The position numbers were made by a program, and so were the translations under genes. The notes under the pieces are model-generated. The model searched no databases. It had not been told where the DNA came from and saw nothing but the letters and a program-made list of their open reading frames with translations. A stretch of 64,000 bases of DNA. It comes from Nitrospirales bacterium (GTDB lineage Bacteria; Nitrospirota; Nitrospiria; Nitrospirales; UBA8639). Shown piece by piece: positions 39,724 to 49,314 of the stretch (positions within the stretch are counted from its first letter, which is position 1; each line of letters begins with the position of its first letter). The DNA is taken from the NCBI GenBank assembly GCA_031315915.1, contig JALDRK010000016.1, positions 1 through 64,000 of the forward strand. The letters are read 5' to 3'.

Positions 39724-41577
39724 ATGTTGCACATTGAACAGATTTCGAAACAATTCCCGACTAAAACCCTCTTTAATCAGGCCTCGGCACATTTAAAACC
39801 CAATACCCGTGTGGGGTTGGTTGGACCAAACGGGACGGGAAAAACAACGATATTACGTATGATTACAGGGGAGGATGAGCCGGAATCCGGGCGAATCCGC
39901 AAACGTCCCCACTTAAAAGTCGGCTATCTGCCTCAAGAGCTGGAAACCCTGCCCGGTCGAACCATTCTGGAGGCCACCCACCGGAACCAGTATCCTGAAT
40001 TTGAGGCCAAACGCATTCTGGCCGGTCTGGGATTTGGTGAAGGAGACTGGGACCGCAGCATGACGACCCTCTCCGGCGGATACCGGATGCGCGTCGCGCT
40101 GGCCTATTTGTTATTATCGGGTCCGGATGTGCTCATGCTGGACGAGCCGACGAACCACTTGGACAAACCGACACAGGCCTGGCTGGAGAACTTTCTTCTC
40201 TCCACCAAAATGACCCTGCTCATGATCAGCCACGACACCGCCTTTCTGGACCGCATGGTGACCCATATCTGGGAATTGCGGAATTACACGATTCAGGAAT
40301 ATCGGGGCAATTACACACGGTTTCAAAAATTGCGTGCCGAGCGAGATGCCCAGGAATTATCCGCCGCCAATCGTCAGGCCAAGGAAATTTCCCGCGTGCA
40401 GTCGTTTGTCGACCGGTTCCGGTATCAGGCCAATAAAGCCAGCCAGGTGCAGTCGCGCATCAAACAGCTCGATAAAATCAAACGCATCGAATTGCAGCGG
40501 GACACCAAACGCCTGCGATTTAAATTTCCCGAACCCGCGCCAAGCGGAAAAGTGGTTTTCGAGCTGAACGATATTGCCAAACGCTACGGAGAAAAGGTGG
40601 TGTACGATGGCTTGAATTTTTCCGTGGACCGCGGGCAGCGCGTGGCTCTCGTCGGCGAAAACGGCGCGGGGAAATCCACGCTGTTGAAAATTCTTGCCGG
40701 TGTTATTCCCTTTGACGACGGAAAACGCAACCTCGGACATGGCGTGACTCTTCACTACTTCGCCCAACATCAGGCGGAAATACTCAACCCCGAACATTCC
40801 ATTCTGGATTCACTGGAAGACGCGGCACCCTTGGCCGAGCGCAACGCTTTGCGAACTCTGGCCGGCGTGTTTCTATTTACGGGAGATGACCAGAAGAAAC
40901 CGATCAAAGCCTTAAGCGGCGGGGAACGCAACCGGGTGGCCCTGGCCCGTATGCTGATAGAACCGGCCAATACATTGCTGCTTGACGAGCCGACCAATCA
41001 TCTGGATCCGGCTTCGGTGGATATCCTGACCGATGCGTTGACCAACTTCCCCGGAACGATTGTGTTCATTTCCCATGATCCGACGTTTCTCATGCGCGTG
41101 GCCACGCGCGTGGTGGAAATCGATGAGGGACAGGCCAGGGATTACATCGGTGATTATGAATACTACCTGTGGAAGCGAGCCAAAGAATTGGAGGAAGAAG
41201 CTCCGCCCGAGGTGGCACAAATTAAAAAGGCCGGCAAGAAACAGAAGAAAGACAAAAACTCTACAGCTTCAAGCAATGGCGCACCCTCAACAACAGTTTC
41301 ACCAACCACGCAGCACACATCACGCCGCGACCTCAGCAAAAGTATCGCCCGGCTGGAAAAACATGTGGCCAAAGTAGAGCAGGAGGTTGCCGACCTGGAA
41401 TCCCGTATCAAGGATCGCGATGTTGAACTGGCCGATCCGGCCACCTATCAGGACTATTCCCGCTGGAATGTGCTCCATCAGGAACGCGACCAATGGGGCC
41501 ATGACCTCGACCGCCTCACCCACAAATGGGCCGACCTCAGCGCCGAACTCGAATCCCAAAAATCCCAGATTTCGTAA
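39724..41577 (+). CDS. ABC-F family ATPase (ribosome-associated)
   Basis: A 617-residue protein with two ABC domains and no membrane part. Domain 1 has GPNGTGKTT, LSGGYRMRVALA and LDEPTNHLD; domain 2 has GENGAGKST, LSGGERNRVALA and LDEPTNHLD. The linker (roughly residues 195-275) contains the arginine/lysine-rich YRGNYTRFQKLRAER and RFRYQANKASQVQSR helices that reach the ribosomal P/E site in ABC-F proteins. The C-terminal ~90 residues form a coiled coil after a low-complexity KKAGKKQKKDK stretch, as in Uup/YheS-like members. The exact subfamily and any antibiotic-protection role cannot be told. Confidence 0.93.
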   Translation: MLHIEQISKQFPTKTLFNQASAHLKPNTRVGLVGPNGTGKTTILRMITGEDEPESGRIRKRPHLKVGYLPQELETLPGRTILEATHRNQYPEFEAKRILAGLGFGEGDWDRSMTTLSGGYRMRVALAYLLLSGPDVLMLDEPTNHLDKPTQAWLENFLLSTKMTLLMISHDTAFLDRMVTHIWELRNYTIQEYRGNYTRFQKLRAERDAQELSAANRQAKEISRVQSFVDRFRYQANKASQVQSRIKQLDKIKRIELQRDTKRLRFKFPEPAPSGKVVFELNDIAKRYGEKVVYDGLNFSVDRGQRVALVGENGAGKSTLLKILAGVIPFDDGKRNLGHGVTLHYFAQHQAEILNPEHSILDSLEDAAPLAERNALRTLAGVFLFTGDDQKKPIKALSGGERNRVALARMLIEPANTLLLDEPTNHLDPASVDILTDALTNFPGTIVFISHDPTFLMRVATRVVEIDEGQARDYIGDYEYYLWKRAKELEEEAPPEVAQIKKAGKKQKKDKNSTASSNGAPSTTVSPTTQHTSRRDLSKSIARLEKHVAKVEQEVADLESRIKDRDVELADPATYQDYSRWNVLHQERDQWGHDLDRLTHKWADLSAELESQKSQIS

Positions 41578-41822
41578 TTCTCCACCAACCTGTTTTTCAA
41601 AAGGAATAGTTGGTAAATTTACTGTTCCATTTGAAATTAATTTTAGGGCATCAGGCTCCTAACATCCTTTTGTCCATCATGAGAAATTGCATCAAAAGTG
41701 ACACTGACTTTTCCTTCATTTTCAAACAAATCCGAAAAAATTAAAATGACGGATGCAAAATTATTAGGAATTCGGTAATTTTATTACCTTCTAATATTTT
41801 CAAATATAGATGGCTTCATCTA

Positions 41823-42410
41823 TTAATTATTGCCAAGACTCATAGTCGAGATTTTACGCCATTCCTTAAGGAACTCCTCAGTTTCTTGTTTCGCTTTTAG
41901 TCGAGACGATCCCTGATCCTTAAACATTTTAAAAATAATCTTTCGGTGAATTTTGTCCCATTCCTTTCTGAAAGATTTGGACGGAACTTCACATAGAATT
42001 CGAGGGTTATCCATTGTAGAACTGAGGCGATCACCGATTTTCCCCGGTTGAAGGTAAAGACCTTCGGCTTGGATTATTAGGTCAATGATAGCTTTGTGAG
42101 TCATAACGTCAAACTCCAGAACACATAAGCATTGACTCGGCTTCGTAAAATTTAGGATAAGTCCAAGCCTTTTTTTGCTAAACCGTGAAGGTAAAAACCA
42201 ACCACTTTGCACATCACCAGAGCCTAAATGCCTGTGAGCATTCACCATGTCCTCAAGGTCTGGCCTTTTAGATGTATCGATGATTAATACTGGAATGGTT
42301 CTTCCATCACCCACACCTCTTGTGGCCAAAGCTGGGTCAGAAATAATGGGGATTGGAATCTTTTCTGCTTTATTTTTGGCTTGGAAGGCTAGCCTTTTCC
42401 ACTGACTCAT
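41823..42410 (-). CDS. Hypothetical protein in AT-rich insertion
   Basis: About 195 residues from ATG 42410, preceded by AAAGGAG at 7-nt spacing. The sequence looks mixed alpha/beta (VLIIDTSKRPDLEDMVNAHR, RLGLILNFTKP, CVLEFDVMTHKAIIDLIIQ) with a strongly basic C-terminal third rich in Lys (KQETEEFLKEWRK). No signal peptide or membrane helix is visible. It overlaps the upstream membrane-anchored gene by 41 bp, so both are likely cotranscribed. I do not recognise it. Base composition is lower in G+C than in flanking genes. Confidence 0.65.
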   Translation of the reverse strand: MSQWKRLAFQAKNKAEKIPIPIISDPALATRGVGDGRTIPVLIIDTSKRPDLEDMVNAHRHLGSGDVQSGWFLPSRFSKKRLGLILNFTKPSQCLCVLEFDVMTHKAIIDLIIQAEGLYLQPGKIGDRLSSTMDNPRILCEVPSKSFRKEWDKIHRKIIFKMFKDQGSSRLKAKQETEEFLKEWRKISTMSLGNN

Positions 42411-42966
42411 CAACCAACTCCTTTAATAATATGGCTTCCGCTCCTGCTTTAAGCCCGAAGGCGTCTACAACCTCGACGGTGTATGATTCAACGACGGATT
42501 TTTTCGTTAGATCGTCAGGTAGGGAGAAAACTGCAACGCCACCAAGAACCGATCGCGCAGCAATGGAGAAAGGAGGATTTAAAGGCTCATGGCGATTAGG
42601 TTTTAAATATTCCATATGATCAATTTTGTGAGGTATGGCAACAGTCGAACTCACTCCTCGTTCCTTACCGTATTCAATAACGAGACGTACCTCCCTGACG
42701 GAATTCGAAGCATCAGAGGTGTTTGTAAGCCTAACTTGGAAGAAGAAGATTCGGGGAATTGGTGGAGATGCAGGGCGAATGTAAGAGTCCACAATATAAA
42801 GCTCTAAAGAAGGTTGAGTACGCCGTTCTTGCTCTAGCGAAAGAGCATAGGATTTTTTGGCAATTCTAGAACTTAGGAAGGACAATAAAAGGGCTATTAG
42901 TGCAATAATAAGTGAAGCGAGTGGTAGCCATTGCGACACAGTCTCTAGGTAAGAATTAATATTCAT
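42370..42966 (-). CDS. Hypothetical protein with N-terminal membrane helix
   Basis: A 198-residue protein. The N-terminal helix LPLASLIIALIALLLSFLSS likely anchors it in the membrane, followed by a short coiled stretch (AKKSYALSLEQERRTQ). The rest looks like a beta-rich domain (SLELYIVDSYIR, FFFQVRLTNTSDASNSVREV, VVESYTVEVVDAFG). Similar 'anchor plus immunoglobulin-like' proteins of unknown function are common in accessory regions. The ribosome-binding site before the ATG is weak. Together with the downstream partner it forms a two-gene unit inserted between the ABC-F and rarA genes. Confidence 0.65.
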   Translation of the reverse strand: MNINSYLETVSQWLPLASLIIALIALLLSFLSSRIAKKSYALSLEQERRTQPSLELYIVDSYIRPASPPIPRIFFFQVRLTNTSDASNSVREVRLVIEYGKERGVSSTVAIPHKIDHMEYLKPNRHEPLNPPFSIAARSVLGGVAVFSLPDDLTKKSVVESYTVEVVDAFGLKAGAEAILLKELVDESVEKASLPSQK

Positions 42967-43267
42967 TCTTCGATAGTATCTTTACGATTGGACAAAAATA
43001 TTTTCATTATCATGTAACAGAATGCGGTAAAGGGAAGTGTTACATTTTCGACGTTTTTTGTCATTTCATTTGTGAGTCCGTTTTAACCTGTTGGTTCTCT
43101 GTTTCTGCCGTCTTGCCTGGCCTTGTGGTTTGGCCGAGCATTACATAGTGCGTCTCGAAGAGCGCGACCCTTACCTTGGGTCCTTTTCCCGAAAGAAAAG
43201 GACCTCGACTGCCGGGTCGAAACCCGGCACTTTAATTTTTCGTTTCTAACAAAGATAAATCTTATAA
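42967..43267. other. Non-coding segment with two tandem hairpins between unknown genes and rarA
   Basis: About 300 bp without a supported gene. The two inverted repeats at 43179-43229 are the only structure I see. A 63-codon frame on the minus strand crosses both hairpins; its protein sequence is rich in Arg/Lys and follows the repeats, so I do not call it a gene. Confidence 0.5.
43179..43229. repeat. Two tandem perfect inverted repeats
   Basis: First: GGTCCTTTTC (43179-43188) and GAAAAGGACC (43195-43204), 6-nt loop. Second: TGCCGGGT (43210-43217) and ACCCGGCA (43222-43229), loop CGAA. They lie just downstream of rarA on the minus strand. They resemble REP/BIME-like extragenic palindromes; no T-run makes a simple terminator unlikely. 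Confidence 0.75.
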
Positions 43268-44599
43268 TTACCAAGAAGCCGTAATGTCCTCTTCATCCTC
43301 CGACGAGGGTCCACCTTTGGGTCGGTAATACCGGCGGCCTTCTAATTCTTTGGGGAGATGCGTTTGGACTTTGGCCCCCTGGGGGTCATCGTGGGCATAG
43401 CGGTAGTTTTTCCCATAATCCAAATCCTTCATCAAGGAAGTCACCGCATTGCGAAGATGAAGCGGAACAGGCAGGTTGCCCTTTTCCTTGGTGTCTTTCC
43501 TGGCAGCTAGGAGGCCGGCATAGGAGGCGTTGTTTTTTGGCGCCGTAGCCAGGTAGGTGGTTCCGTGGGCCAGATTAATTTGCGCTTCGGGCAATCCCAC
43601 CACTTCCACCGCATGAAAAACAGCCGAGGCGATCAGCAATCCCAGAGGATCGGCCGTCCCAATGTCCTCCGAGGCAAAAATTATCATGCGCCGGGCGATG
43701 AACTTGGGATCTTCTCCCCCTTCCAGCATGCGCGCCAGCCAATAGAGGGCTCCATCAGGATCGGAGTCCCGCATGCTTTTGATGAAGGCCGAAATCAGAT
43801 TGTAATGTTCTTCCCCATCCCGGTCATAGCGTAAGGCCTTCTGTTTCAGGGCCTGCTGGACCTGCGTTTGATCGATGATGGCAGATTTGTCGGACTCTGC
43901 ATACTGATTCACGACAAACTCCAACCCCGTCAGCATGGATCGGGCATCCCCGTTGCCGTATCCCACCAACAGTTGAGCGGCCTCGGGAGACAGCGTAACC
44001 TGTGAGCCACCGAGCCCACGCTTCTTATCAGTCAACGAACGATCCAGAATGTGTTTCATGGCTGCATCATTCAGGGGTTTCAGCACCACCACCATGGATC
44101 TGGACAGTAACGGCGCGATAACCTCAAAGGAGGGATTTTGAGTCGTGGCCCCGATGAGCGTGATATCGCCGCGTTCCACATAAGGCAGAAAGGCATCCTG
44201 CTGCGCTTTATTGAAGCGGTGAATCTCGTCGACAAACAGCAGGGTCCGTTGCCCTGACACCTTTCGGCGTTGTTGAGCGGTCTTCAGCAATCCGCGCAGT
44301 TCCGGCACGCCACTGAGCACGGCGGAAAACGGCACGAAGGCCGCTTGGGTTTTCTTGGCGATCAAACCGGCCAGGGTGGTCTTACCGCTGCCCGGCGGAC
44401 CCCACAGGATCAGAGACGGCACCCGATCAAGTTCAATGGCCATGCGTAGCGGCTGTCCTTCCGCCAGCACTTCTTCCTGCCCCACAAAATCAGAGAATTC
44501 CTGTGGCCGCATCCGATCGGCCAAAGGCGCCTGATGATCGGAAGAACCTTCCGGTTGCGGAAAGAGATCGGATTGAATGTGATTGCCGCTGAGTTCCAT
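43268..44599 (-). CDS. rarA: Replication-associated recombination protein A (RarA/MgsA AAA+ ATPase)
   Basis: From ATG 44599 it has 443 residues, the usual RarA length. The start is MELSGNHIQSDLFPQ, followed by PLADRMRPQEFSDFVGQEE. ATPase motifs are WGPPGSGKTTLA (Walker A), LFVDEIHRFNKAQQDAFLP (Walker B) and GATTQNPSFEV (sensor 1). The C-terminal MgsA domain is HYNLISAFIKSMRDSDPDGA, then RRMIIFASEDIG. RarA acts at stalled replication forks. A longer frame opens at 44671, but its extra 24 residues are unlike RarA. Confidence 0.93.
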   Translation of the reverse strand: MELSGNHIQSDLFPQPEGSSDHQAPLADRMRPQEFSDFVGQEEVLAEGQPLRMAIELDRVPSLILWGPPGSGKTTLAGLIAKKTQAAFVPFSAVLSGVPELRGLLKTAQQRRKVSGQRTLLFVDEIHRFNKAQQDAFLPYVERGDITLIGATTQNPSFEVIAPLLSRSMVVVLKPLNDAAMKHILDRSLTDKKRGLGGSQVTLSPEAAQLLVGYGNGDARSMLTGLEFVVNQYAESDKSAIIDQTQVQQALKQKALRYDRDGEEHYNLISAFIKSMRDSDPDGALYWLARMLEGGEDPKFIARRMIIFASEDIGTADPLGLLIASAVFHAVEVVGLPEAQINLAHGTTYLATAPKNNASYAGLLAARKDTKEKGNLPVPLHLRNAVTSLMKDLDYGKNYRYAHDDPQGAKVQTHLPKELEGRRYYRPKGGPSSEDEEDITASW

Positions 44600-44768
44600 G
44601 ATCTTCAGAATGACAACTTGCGTTTTTTCGCCTGCTTCTTTTTTCTCCGCTATGCTATAACCTTCGAACATCCGCCCGCAAATGAAGCCTCACATCTGCT
44701 GTGCGGGTGTATGCTCTGTCAGCATGTTCAGACAAGCGGACAATGAGGAGAAGCGAAAGGAAGGAATC

Positions 44769-45563
44769 ATGAAAGCCGTCATCAATGGGATTACATTGGG
44801 GTATACCGACCGGGGCAACGGCACGACCCTGGTGTTCATTCATGCCTTTCCTTTGTCCAAGTCCATGTGGCTGCCCCAGGTGGACGCCCTCAAGGATTCC
44901 TGCCGGGTCATCACTCTGGATCTGCGTGGACATGGGGAGTCCGACACAATGCTATGGAATTGGACGTTGGATGATTATGCCGCCGATGTTATCGGACTAC
45001 TTGATCATCTCGGCATTGCCCAAGCGGTGTTCATCGGGCTCTCGATGGGCGGATATACAGTCTTCTCGCTCTGTAGACACTTTGCCGATCGAGTACACGC
45101 CATCGTGCTGGCCGATACCCGAGCCCAAGCCGATACCGAGGAGGGAAAAGCCGGTCGCCGGGGCATGGCTCAAATAGCCTTTAATGAGGGAGCCTCGGCG
45201 ATCGCCGATCTGATGATTCCTAAACTTCTGGCTCCTTCCACAATTCAACGACAGCCGGACATGGTCGAACAGGTTCGTCAGATGATTCTTCAAACTCCCT
45301 CTGTTGGCATCGTGGCAGATCTCATGGCTATGGCGGCCCGGCCTGACTCAACCGATCTGCTCACGCTCATTACCTGTCCGACCTTAATCCTGGTCGGCGA
45401 ACAGGATGTCGCCACGCCCGTGGCGGAATCTCGGTATATGGCCGACCGAATACCGGGAGCTACATTGGTCACCATCCCTGAAGCGGGACACCTTTCCAAT
45501 ATCGAACAACCCCGGGCTTTCAATCATGCCCTGGAAACTTTCCTACAGCGATTGAAGGAATAA
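44769..45563 (+). CDS. Alpha/beta-fold hydrolase
   Basis: A 264-residue alpha/beta hydrolase. It shows the HG-like VFIHAFPLSKSMW, LDLRGHGES, the nucleophile elbow GLSMGGY, an acid loop LILVGEQDVATPV and the catalytic histidine in EAGHLSNIEQP. ATG 44769 has a good AAGGAAGGAA site; a frame opens earlier, at 44682. Members act as esterases, lactonases (e.g. 3-oxoadipate enol-lactonase) or lipases; no neighbour tells which. No signal peptide is seen. Confidence 0.85.
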   Translation: MKAVINGITLGYTDRGNGTTLVFIHAFPLSKSMWLPQVDALKDSCRVITLDLRGHGESDTMLWNWTLDDYAADVIGLLDHLGIAQAVFIGLSMGGYTVFSLCRHFADRVHAIVLADTRAQADTEEGKAGRRGMAQIAFNEGASAIADLMIPKLLAPSTIQRQPDMVEQVRQMILQTPSVGIVADLMAMAARPDSTDLLTLITCPTLILVGEQDVATPVAESRYMADRIPGATLVTIPEAGHLSNIEQPRAFNHALETFLQRLKE

Positions 45564-45601
45564 ATTCCATTCGTAACAGACCACTTTATTTTCTCGGTTT
45601 T

Positions 45602-46735
45602 TCAAGGAGCCTGACTATTTATCGGCATCAGTTCCACCATGATTCCCTTGGTGGCTTTTGGCGAAAATCCGAATTCGGACAAATGACTTAAAAATCCAGG
45701 AGGGCCCGAAATCTGAACGGAAATACGATTCTGAACAGGAGGAATATGAAAACCGGCCAACCCGTTACCATTCGTCATCTGAGTGAGCAGAAACGTGGTC
45801 CCCTGGTCCTGTCCCGGCTGCGTTTGGCTTTGTGCTCTGACGGACACCTGCACCCCCGCTAAGGGATTTCCGTTTCCTTTCACAAACACCAGCAATTCTC
45901 CGTGCTCGACTGAAGTCGGGTTGGTTGGGTCCGGTGGTGACGGTGGTTTTTGCAAATCCACCAAATAGGAACAGGCCGGAACCGGTGTCGGCAGACCACA
46001 TTGCCTCCACACCGTACGTAGAGTGTGATCGATCACGCTGGGATCCAGAGTGACTTCCCCTTGGGTATCCCGGTAAAGCATCATCGGCGGTTCACCCGTA
46101 GGCTCCTGCAAACACGTGCCAAGCTGCCCTTGAGGGATCAGATCCCACCAGCCTTTGGGCGGAGTCATCCGTTGCCCCCGATCGGACACGGCTTTTCGTG
46201 ACGACAGAAGAATCCCGGCCAGTGATCCCTGCTTCACTGCGCCGATCATCGCGGACGCATCCAGGCGTTCTTCTCCTCCACGGCTCATCATGGTCATCAG
46301 TCGTTGCTGCGCGCTAATATCGATTCGCTGATCGATAATGTCCGAGGTTTGCCAGACGCACTGCGGTGGTTGGACCGGAACCAGTGGTTCAGCCGGAGGG
46401 GTTCCAGCCCCAGCCGGCGGTTTGCCCGAGCCACCGGAGGGAGGCATTCCCACCGGTTGGTCCGGTTTGGGAATGATAATTTTGGGACGCGGCTTGAGTG
46501 GGACTTTCTTTTGCGGCAGCTTGAACCGTCGCACACCCCGCTCCGTAACCTCGCCTTCCTGACCTTCCTCCACAGCCGGAAGGTCTTCCTGTCCGGTTCC
46601 CTCAAGAGTTGCTTCCCCGGCCACCGCACTTTCAGAAACCTCCGATCCTGTTGCCGGGTTGTCCTCAGAAAAACCCGGTTGAACGCTGACGGCCAGACCC
46701 AAACCCATTGCCAAAAAAATAGCGAAATACTTCAT
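45602..46735 (-). CDS. Exported partner of the S8 protease with shared unknown domain and Ig-like domain
   Basis: A 377-residue exported protein with signal peptide MKYFAIFLAMGLGLAVS. After a spacer come the motif EGQEGEVTERGV, a Lys/Pro-rich stretch and, at about residues 126-258, a domain also found in the protease encoded just upstream: both have GQRMTPPKGWW, LIPQGQL and WRQCGLP. The C-terminal ~95 residues (HGELLVFVKGNGNPLAGVQV...) resemble a bacterial Ig-like (carboxypeptidase-regulatory-like) fold. It follows the protease by 40 bp on the same strand. Function unknown; it may be a substrate, inhibitor or structural partner. Confidence 0.75.
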   Translation of the reverse strand: MKYFAIFLAMGLGLAVSVQPGFSEDNPATGSEVSESAVAGEATLEGTGQEDLPAVEEGQEGEVTERGVRRFKLPQKKVPLKPRPKIIIPKPDQPVGMPPSGGSGKPPAGAGTPPAEPLVPVQPPQCVWQTSDIIDQRIDISAQQRLMTMMSRGGEERLDASAMIGAVKQGSLAGILLSSRKAVSDRGQRMTPPKGWWDLIPQGQLGTCLQEPTGEPPMMLYRDTQGEVTLDPSVIDHTLRTVWRQCGLPTPVPACSYLVDLQKPPSPPDPTNPTSVEHGELLVFVKGNGNPLAGVQVSVRAQSQTQPGQDQGTTFLLTQMTNGNGLAGFHIPPVQNRISVQISGPPGFLSHLSEFGFSPKATKGIMVELMPINSQAP

Positions 46736-46775
46736 AACGGTTTTCCATATCTCAGGGTTGTTGGTTTATTCATAG

Positions 46776-49271
46776 TTACTCACACTGGGCAATGGCCTGA
46801 GCCCGCTGTTCTGCAAACGGTTTCATGCAAGCATCATGTTTTTGAATGTCCGGACTGAGAATGCAGGGCACTCTTTGTTGACAGGAGTTGACTTGCCCTC
46901 CCGTCTCGCCAAGACATTTATTGAAGGCATTTTGGCAGGCATTTTTATCGCCAAACTGGGCGTTACACTGCTGTTCTCCCTGCAGAAAAGCCTCCTCGGC
47001 TTGATCTTGGCAGGCATTAGTTTGGGGTTTATTTCCCAGATTTTTCTGATACACGCAGGGGAACGGAAGATTCGGCAATCCACATTGCCGCCAGGCATTC
47101 CGGAGCATGTCATCCAACACAGGTGGGGACATCTCCTGTTCCCGGTAAATGATCATCGGAGCTTCTCCAGCCGGGTCCTTGAGGCACAGACTCAATTGCC
47201 CCTGCGGAATAAGTTCCCACCACCCTTTCGGAGGAGTCATCCGTTGGCCTCGAAGCGCCACGGGGCCTTTATTCCGTTGGAAGATGCCCGCCAGGGCGCC
47301 GCTCTCCGTGGCCTTAATCATACTGGAAGCCTCGCGGCGGGTTTCCACATCGCCATAAATCATCATCCGAAACAGGCTTTGCTTGGCACTGGTGGTTTGT
47401 GAATCGTTGTTTCCGATATCGATCTTCTGACTATGCACAATGTCCGTGGTTTTCACAAAACATTGCGGCACCGGTGGAGGTTCTTTCTGGTTCGGAGGCG
47501 GAGGAATGTCCTTACCGGGAGTGGGAGGAACCGGCTTTCCAAGTGGAAGGAAAGGACCGAGATCCGCATTTAACAGACCCGCCCCGCAGGAGCGGGGACA
47601 CTGATTGGGGTTTCTAGGAAACGCGGCATCCTGAAGGCCTTTCACGAGTTCAGCATGAGTCAGCGCAGGATTCACTGCTAACCATAAGGCCAGCACCCCG
47701 GATACATGCGGGGCAGACAGGGAGGTTCCCATCTCCCATCCATATCCCTTGGAAAGTTCTGCCTTTTCCGGATTTATGAAGTCTGGATGATTGAGCGTGA
47801 GCACACTGTTCGTCATGAGTGCCGGATTCGTTTCATCTTTTTTGCGCAATCCTCCCGGAGCCATGATCATGACAGGAGGGCCAAAATTAGAATAGGGAGC
47901 AAGTCGCCCCTGTTCATCGCTCGCGGCAACAGCAATCACGTTTTGACAATTAGACGGTGAATGAAACATGGCGGGACCGGAATTATTTCCGGCTCCGGCA
48001 ACTATCGACACCCCCCTTTTTGTCACCACTTCGTTAATGGCTTCCTGCATCAGTGGTTCACACAGTCCAATTGACCCTAGACTGATATTGATAATTCTTG
48101 CCGGATTCTGATTGAGAGGGGCATCAGGCACCGGCAATCCGGCCGACCACTTGATGGCATCGTACAAATCAACATCGTCTGCCCCGCATGTTCCACTCAC
48201 TCTCACCGGGAGAATGCCAACCTCCCAGTTCACACCCGCGATGCCTTCGGTATTATTGGTTTTTCCCACACCGATGACCCCGGCGACATTGTTGCCATGC
48301 CAGGTGTCCGTTCTCCCTTTCACCCCTGGAATACAATCACCCAACTTTGTTCCATCCCCCGGGTCGGTGGGATCGGCATCCCGTCCATTTCCATCATTGG
48401 CCCTTTTCAGATCGGAAATGAAATCGAATCCCGGCAAAAGATGTCCGCTTCCCACAATGTCCGGATGATTGCCGACAATGCCGGTATCCATCACCGCCAC
48501 AATCACATTTCTACTTCCGCGAATATTTTTTTTCCAAACTTTTGGCAGACCGATACCACCGGGTGATTTATTTGACCCGCTCCCGTTTTCCAGGTAGTGC
48601 CATTGTTGGAGAAACAACGGATCTTGAGGATGTGTTTCATCCTGCGGGACCTGGTCCGGCAAATAAATTCTATTCGGTTGGGCAAATAGCACGGAGACTT
48701 GTTTGGCTAATTCCTCTGCCACCGTGAGGGGATTTCTGACCTGCTCCATACCGGCCGGAACGGCAAACCGGAACAATATATGCCCCCCCGAGGTGGTTCG
48801 AATCGGTTGCAACCCAAAGCTAGCCATGGTGGAGGACGGCAGAGACATGCCGGGACGCAGCTTGACAATCACCTGATTCTGAACAAATCGGCTCAAATCA
48901 AGCTGTGGAGGCCTTCTTCCTTCAGTATCGGGAAGGTGACTTCCACCTGGTCGAAGAGGATCAATAGGTTTCCTCACTTGGGGAGGCTGTGCTTCGGGTT
49001 TGAGTCTGAATTTTTTCTGAGGGTTAATTTTCAAGCGCGGCGTTTGAGTCCCGCCGATGCCCGGTATGGTTATTTTCGGAACACCCCGTTCGGTGACCTC
49101 CCCTTCTTCACCCTCTGCCGGGAGGGGGGCTTCTTGATCTCCATCGTCCTGGACCGGAGCTTCCAATGCACTGGAATTCGTACTTTCTTCTTCTGCTAGC
49201 GCTCCAGTACCTGACAGGAACAATCCCAGAACCATGATGAAACCAGTCGTGATGTTGTTGAAATGGCGCAT
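46776..49271 (-). CDS. Exported subtilisin-like (S8) serine protease with unknown C-terminal domain
   Basis: An 831-residue protein. The start at ATG 49271 follows AAAGGAG at 7-nt spacing and gives signal peptide MRHFNNITTGFIMVLGLFLS. After the EGEVTERGV motif and a propeptide-like region comes the S8 catalytic domain, with Asp in AVMDTGIVGNHPD (about 262), His in DTWHGNNVAGVIG (about 325) and Ser in GWEMGTSLSAPHVSG (about 517). At 604-748 it shares a domain with the downstream protein (GQRMTPPKGWW, WRQCGLP). The last ~80 residues are rich in Cys and Gln (CQDQAEEAFLQGEQQC). Probably secreted or periplasmic. The physiological substrate is unknown. Confidence 0.88.
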   Translation of the reverse strand: MRHFNNITTGFIMVLGLFLSGTGALAEEESTNSSALEAPVQDDGDQEAPLPAEGEEGEVTERGVPKITIPGIGGTQTPRLKINPQKKFRLKPEAQPPQVRKPIDPLRPGGSHLPDTEGRRPPQLDLSRFVQNQVIVKLRPGMSLPSSTMASFGLQPIRTTSGGHILFRFAVPAGMEQVRNPLTVAEELAKQVSVLFAQPNRIYLPDQVPQDETHPQDPLFLQQWHYLENGSGSNKSPGGIGLPKVWKKNIRGSRNVIVAVMDTGIVGNHPDIVGSGHLLPGFDFISDLKRANDGNGRDADPTDPGDGTKLGDCIPGVKGRTDTWHGNNVAGVIGVGKTNNTEGIAGVNWEVGILPVRVSGTCGADDVDLYDAIKWSAGLPVPDAPLNQNPARIINISLGSIGLCEPLMQEAINEVVTKRGVSIVAGAGNNSGPAMFHSPSNCQNVIAVAASDEQGRLAPYSNFGPPVMIMAPGGLRKKDETNPALMTNSVLTLNHPDFINPEKAELSKGYGWEMGTSLSAPHVSGVLALWLAVNPALTHAELVKGLQDAAFPRNPNQCPRSCGAGLLNADLGPFLPLGKPVPPTPGKDIPPPPNQKEPPPVPQCFVKTTDIVHSQKIDIGNNDSQTTSAKQSLFRMMIYGDVETRREASSMIKATESGALAGIFQRNKGPVALRGQRMTPPKGWWELIPQGQLSLCLKDPAGEAPMIIYREQEMSPPVLDDMLRNAWRQCGLPNLPFPCVYQKNLGNKPQTNACQDQAEEAFLQGEQQCNAQFGDKNACQNAFNKCLGETGGQVNSCQQRVPCILSPDIQKHDACMKPFAEQRAQAIAQCE

Positions 49272-49314
49272 GTGCATTCTCCTTTTGAAGAGGAAGGAGA
49301 GATATCTATATACA

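Noticed and set aside
43083-43274. Minus-strand frame of 63 codons over the two palindromes
   Set aside because: Its Arg/Lys-rich sequence is dictated by the hairpins and there is no ribosome-binding site.
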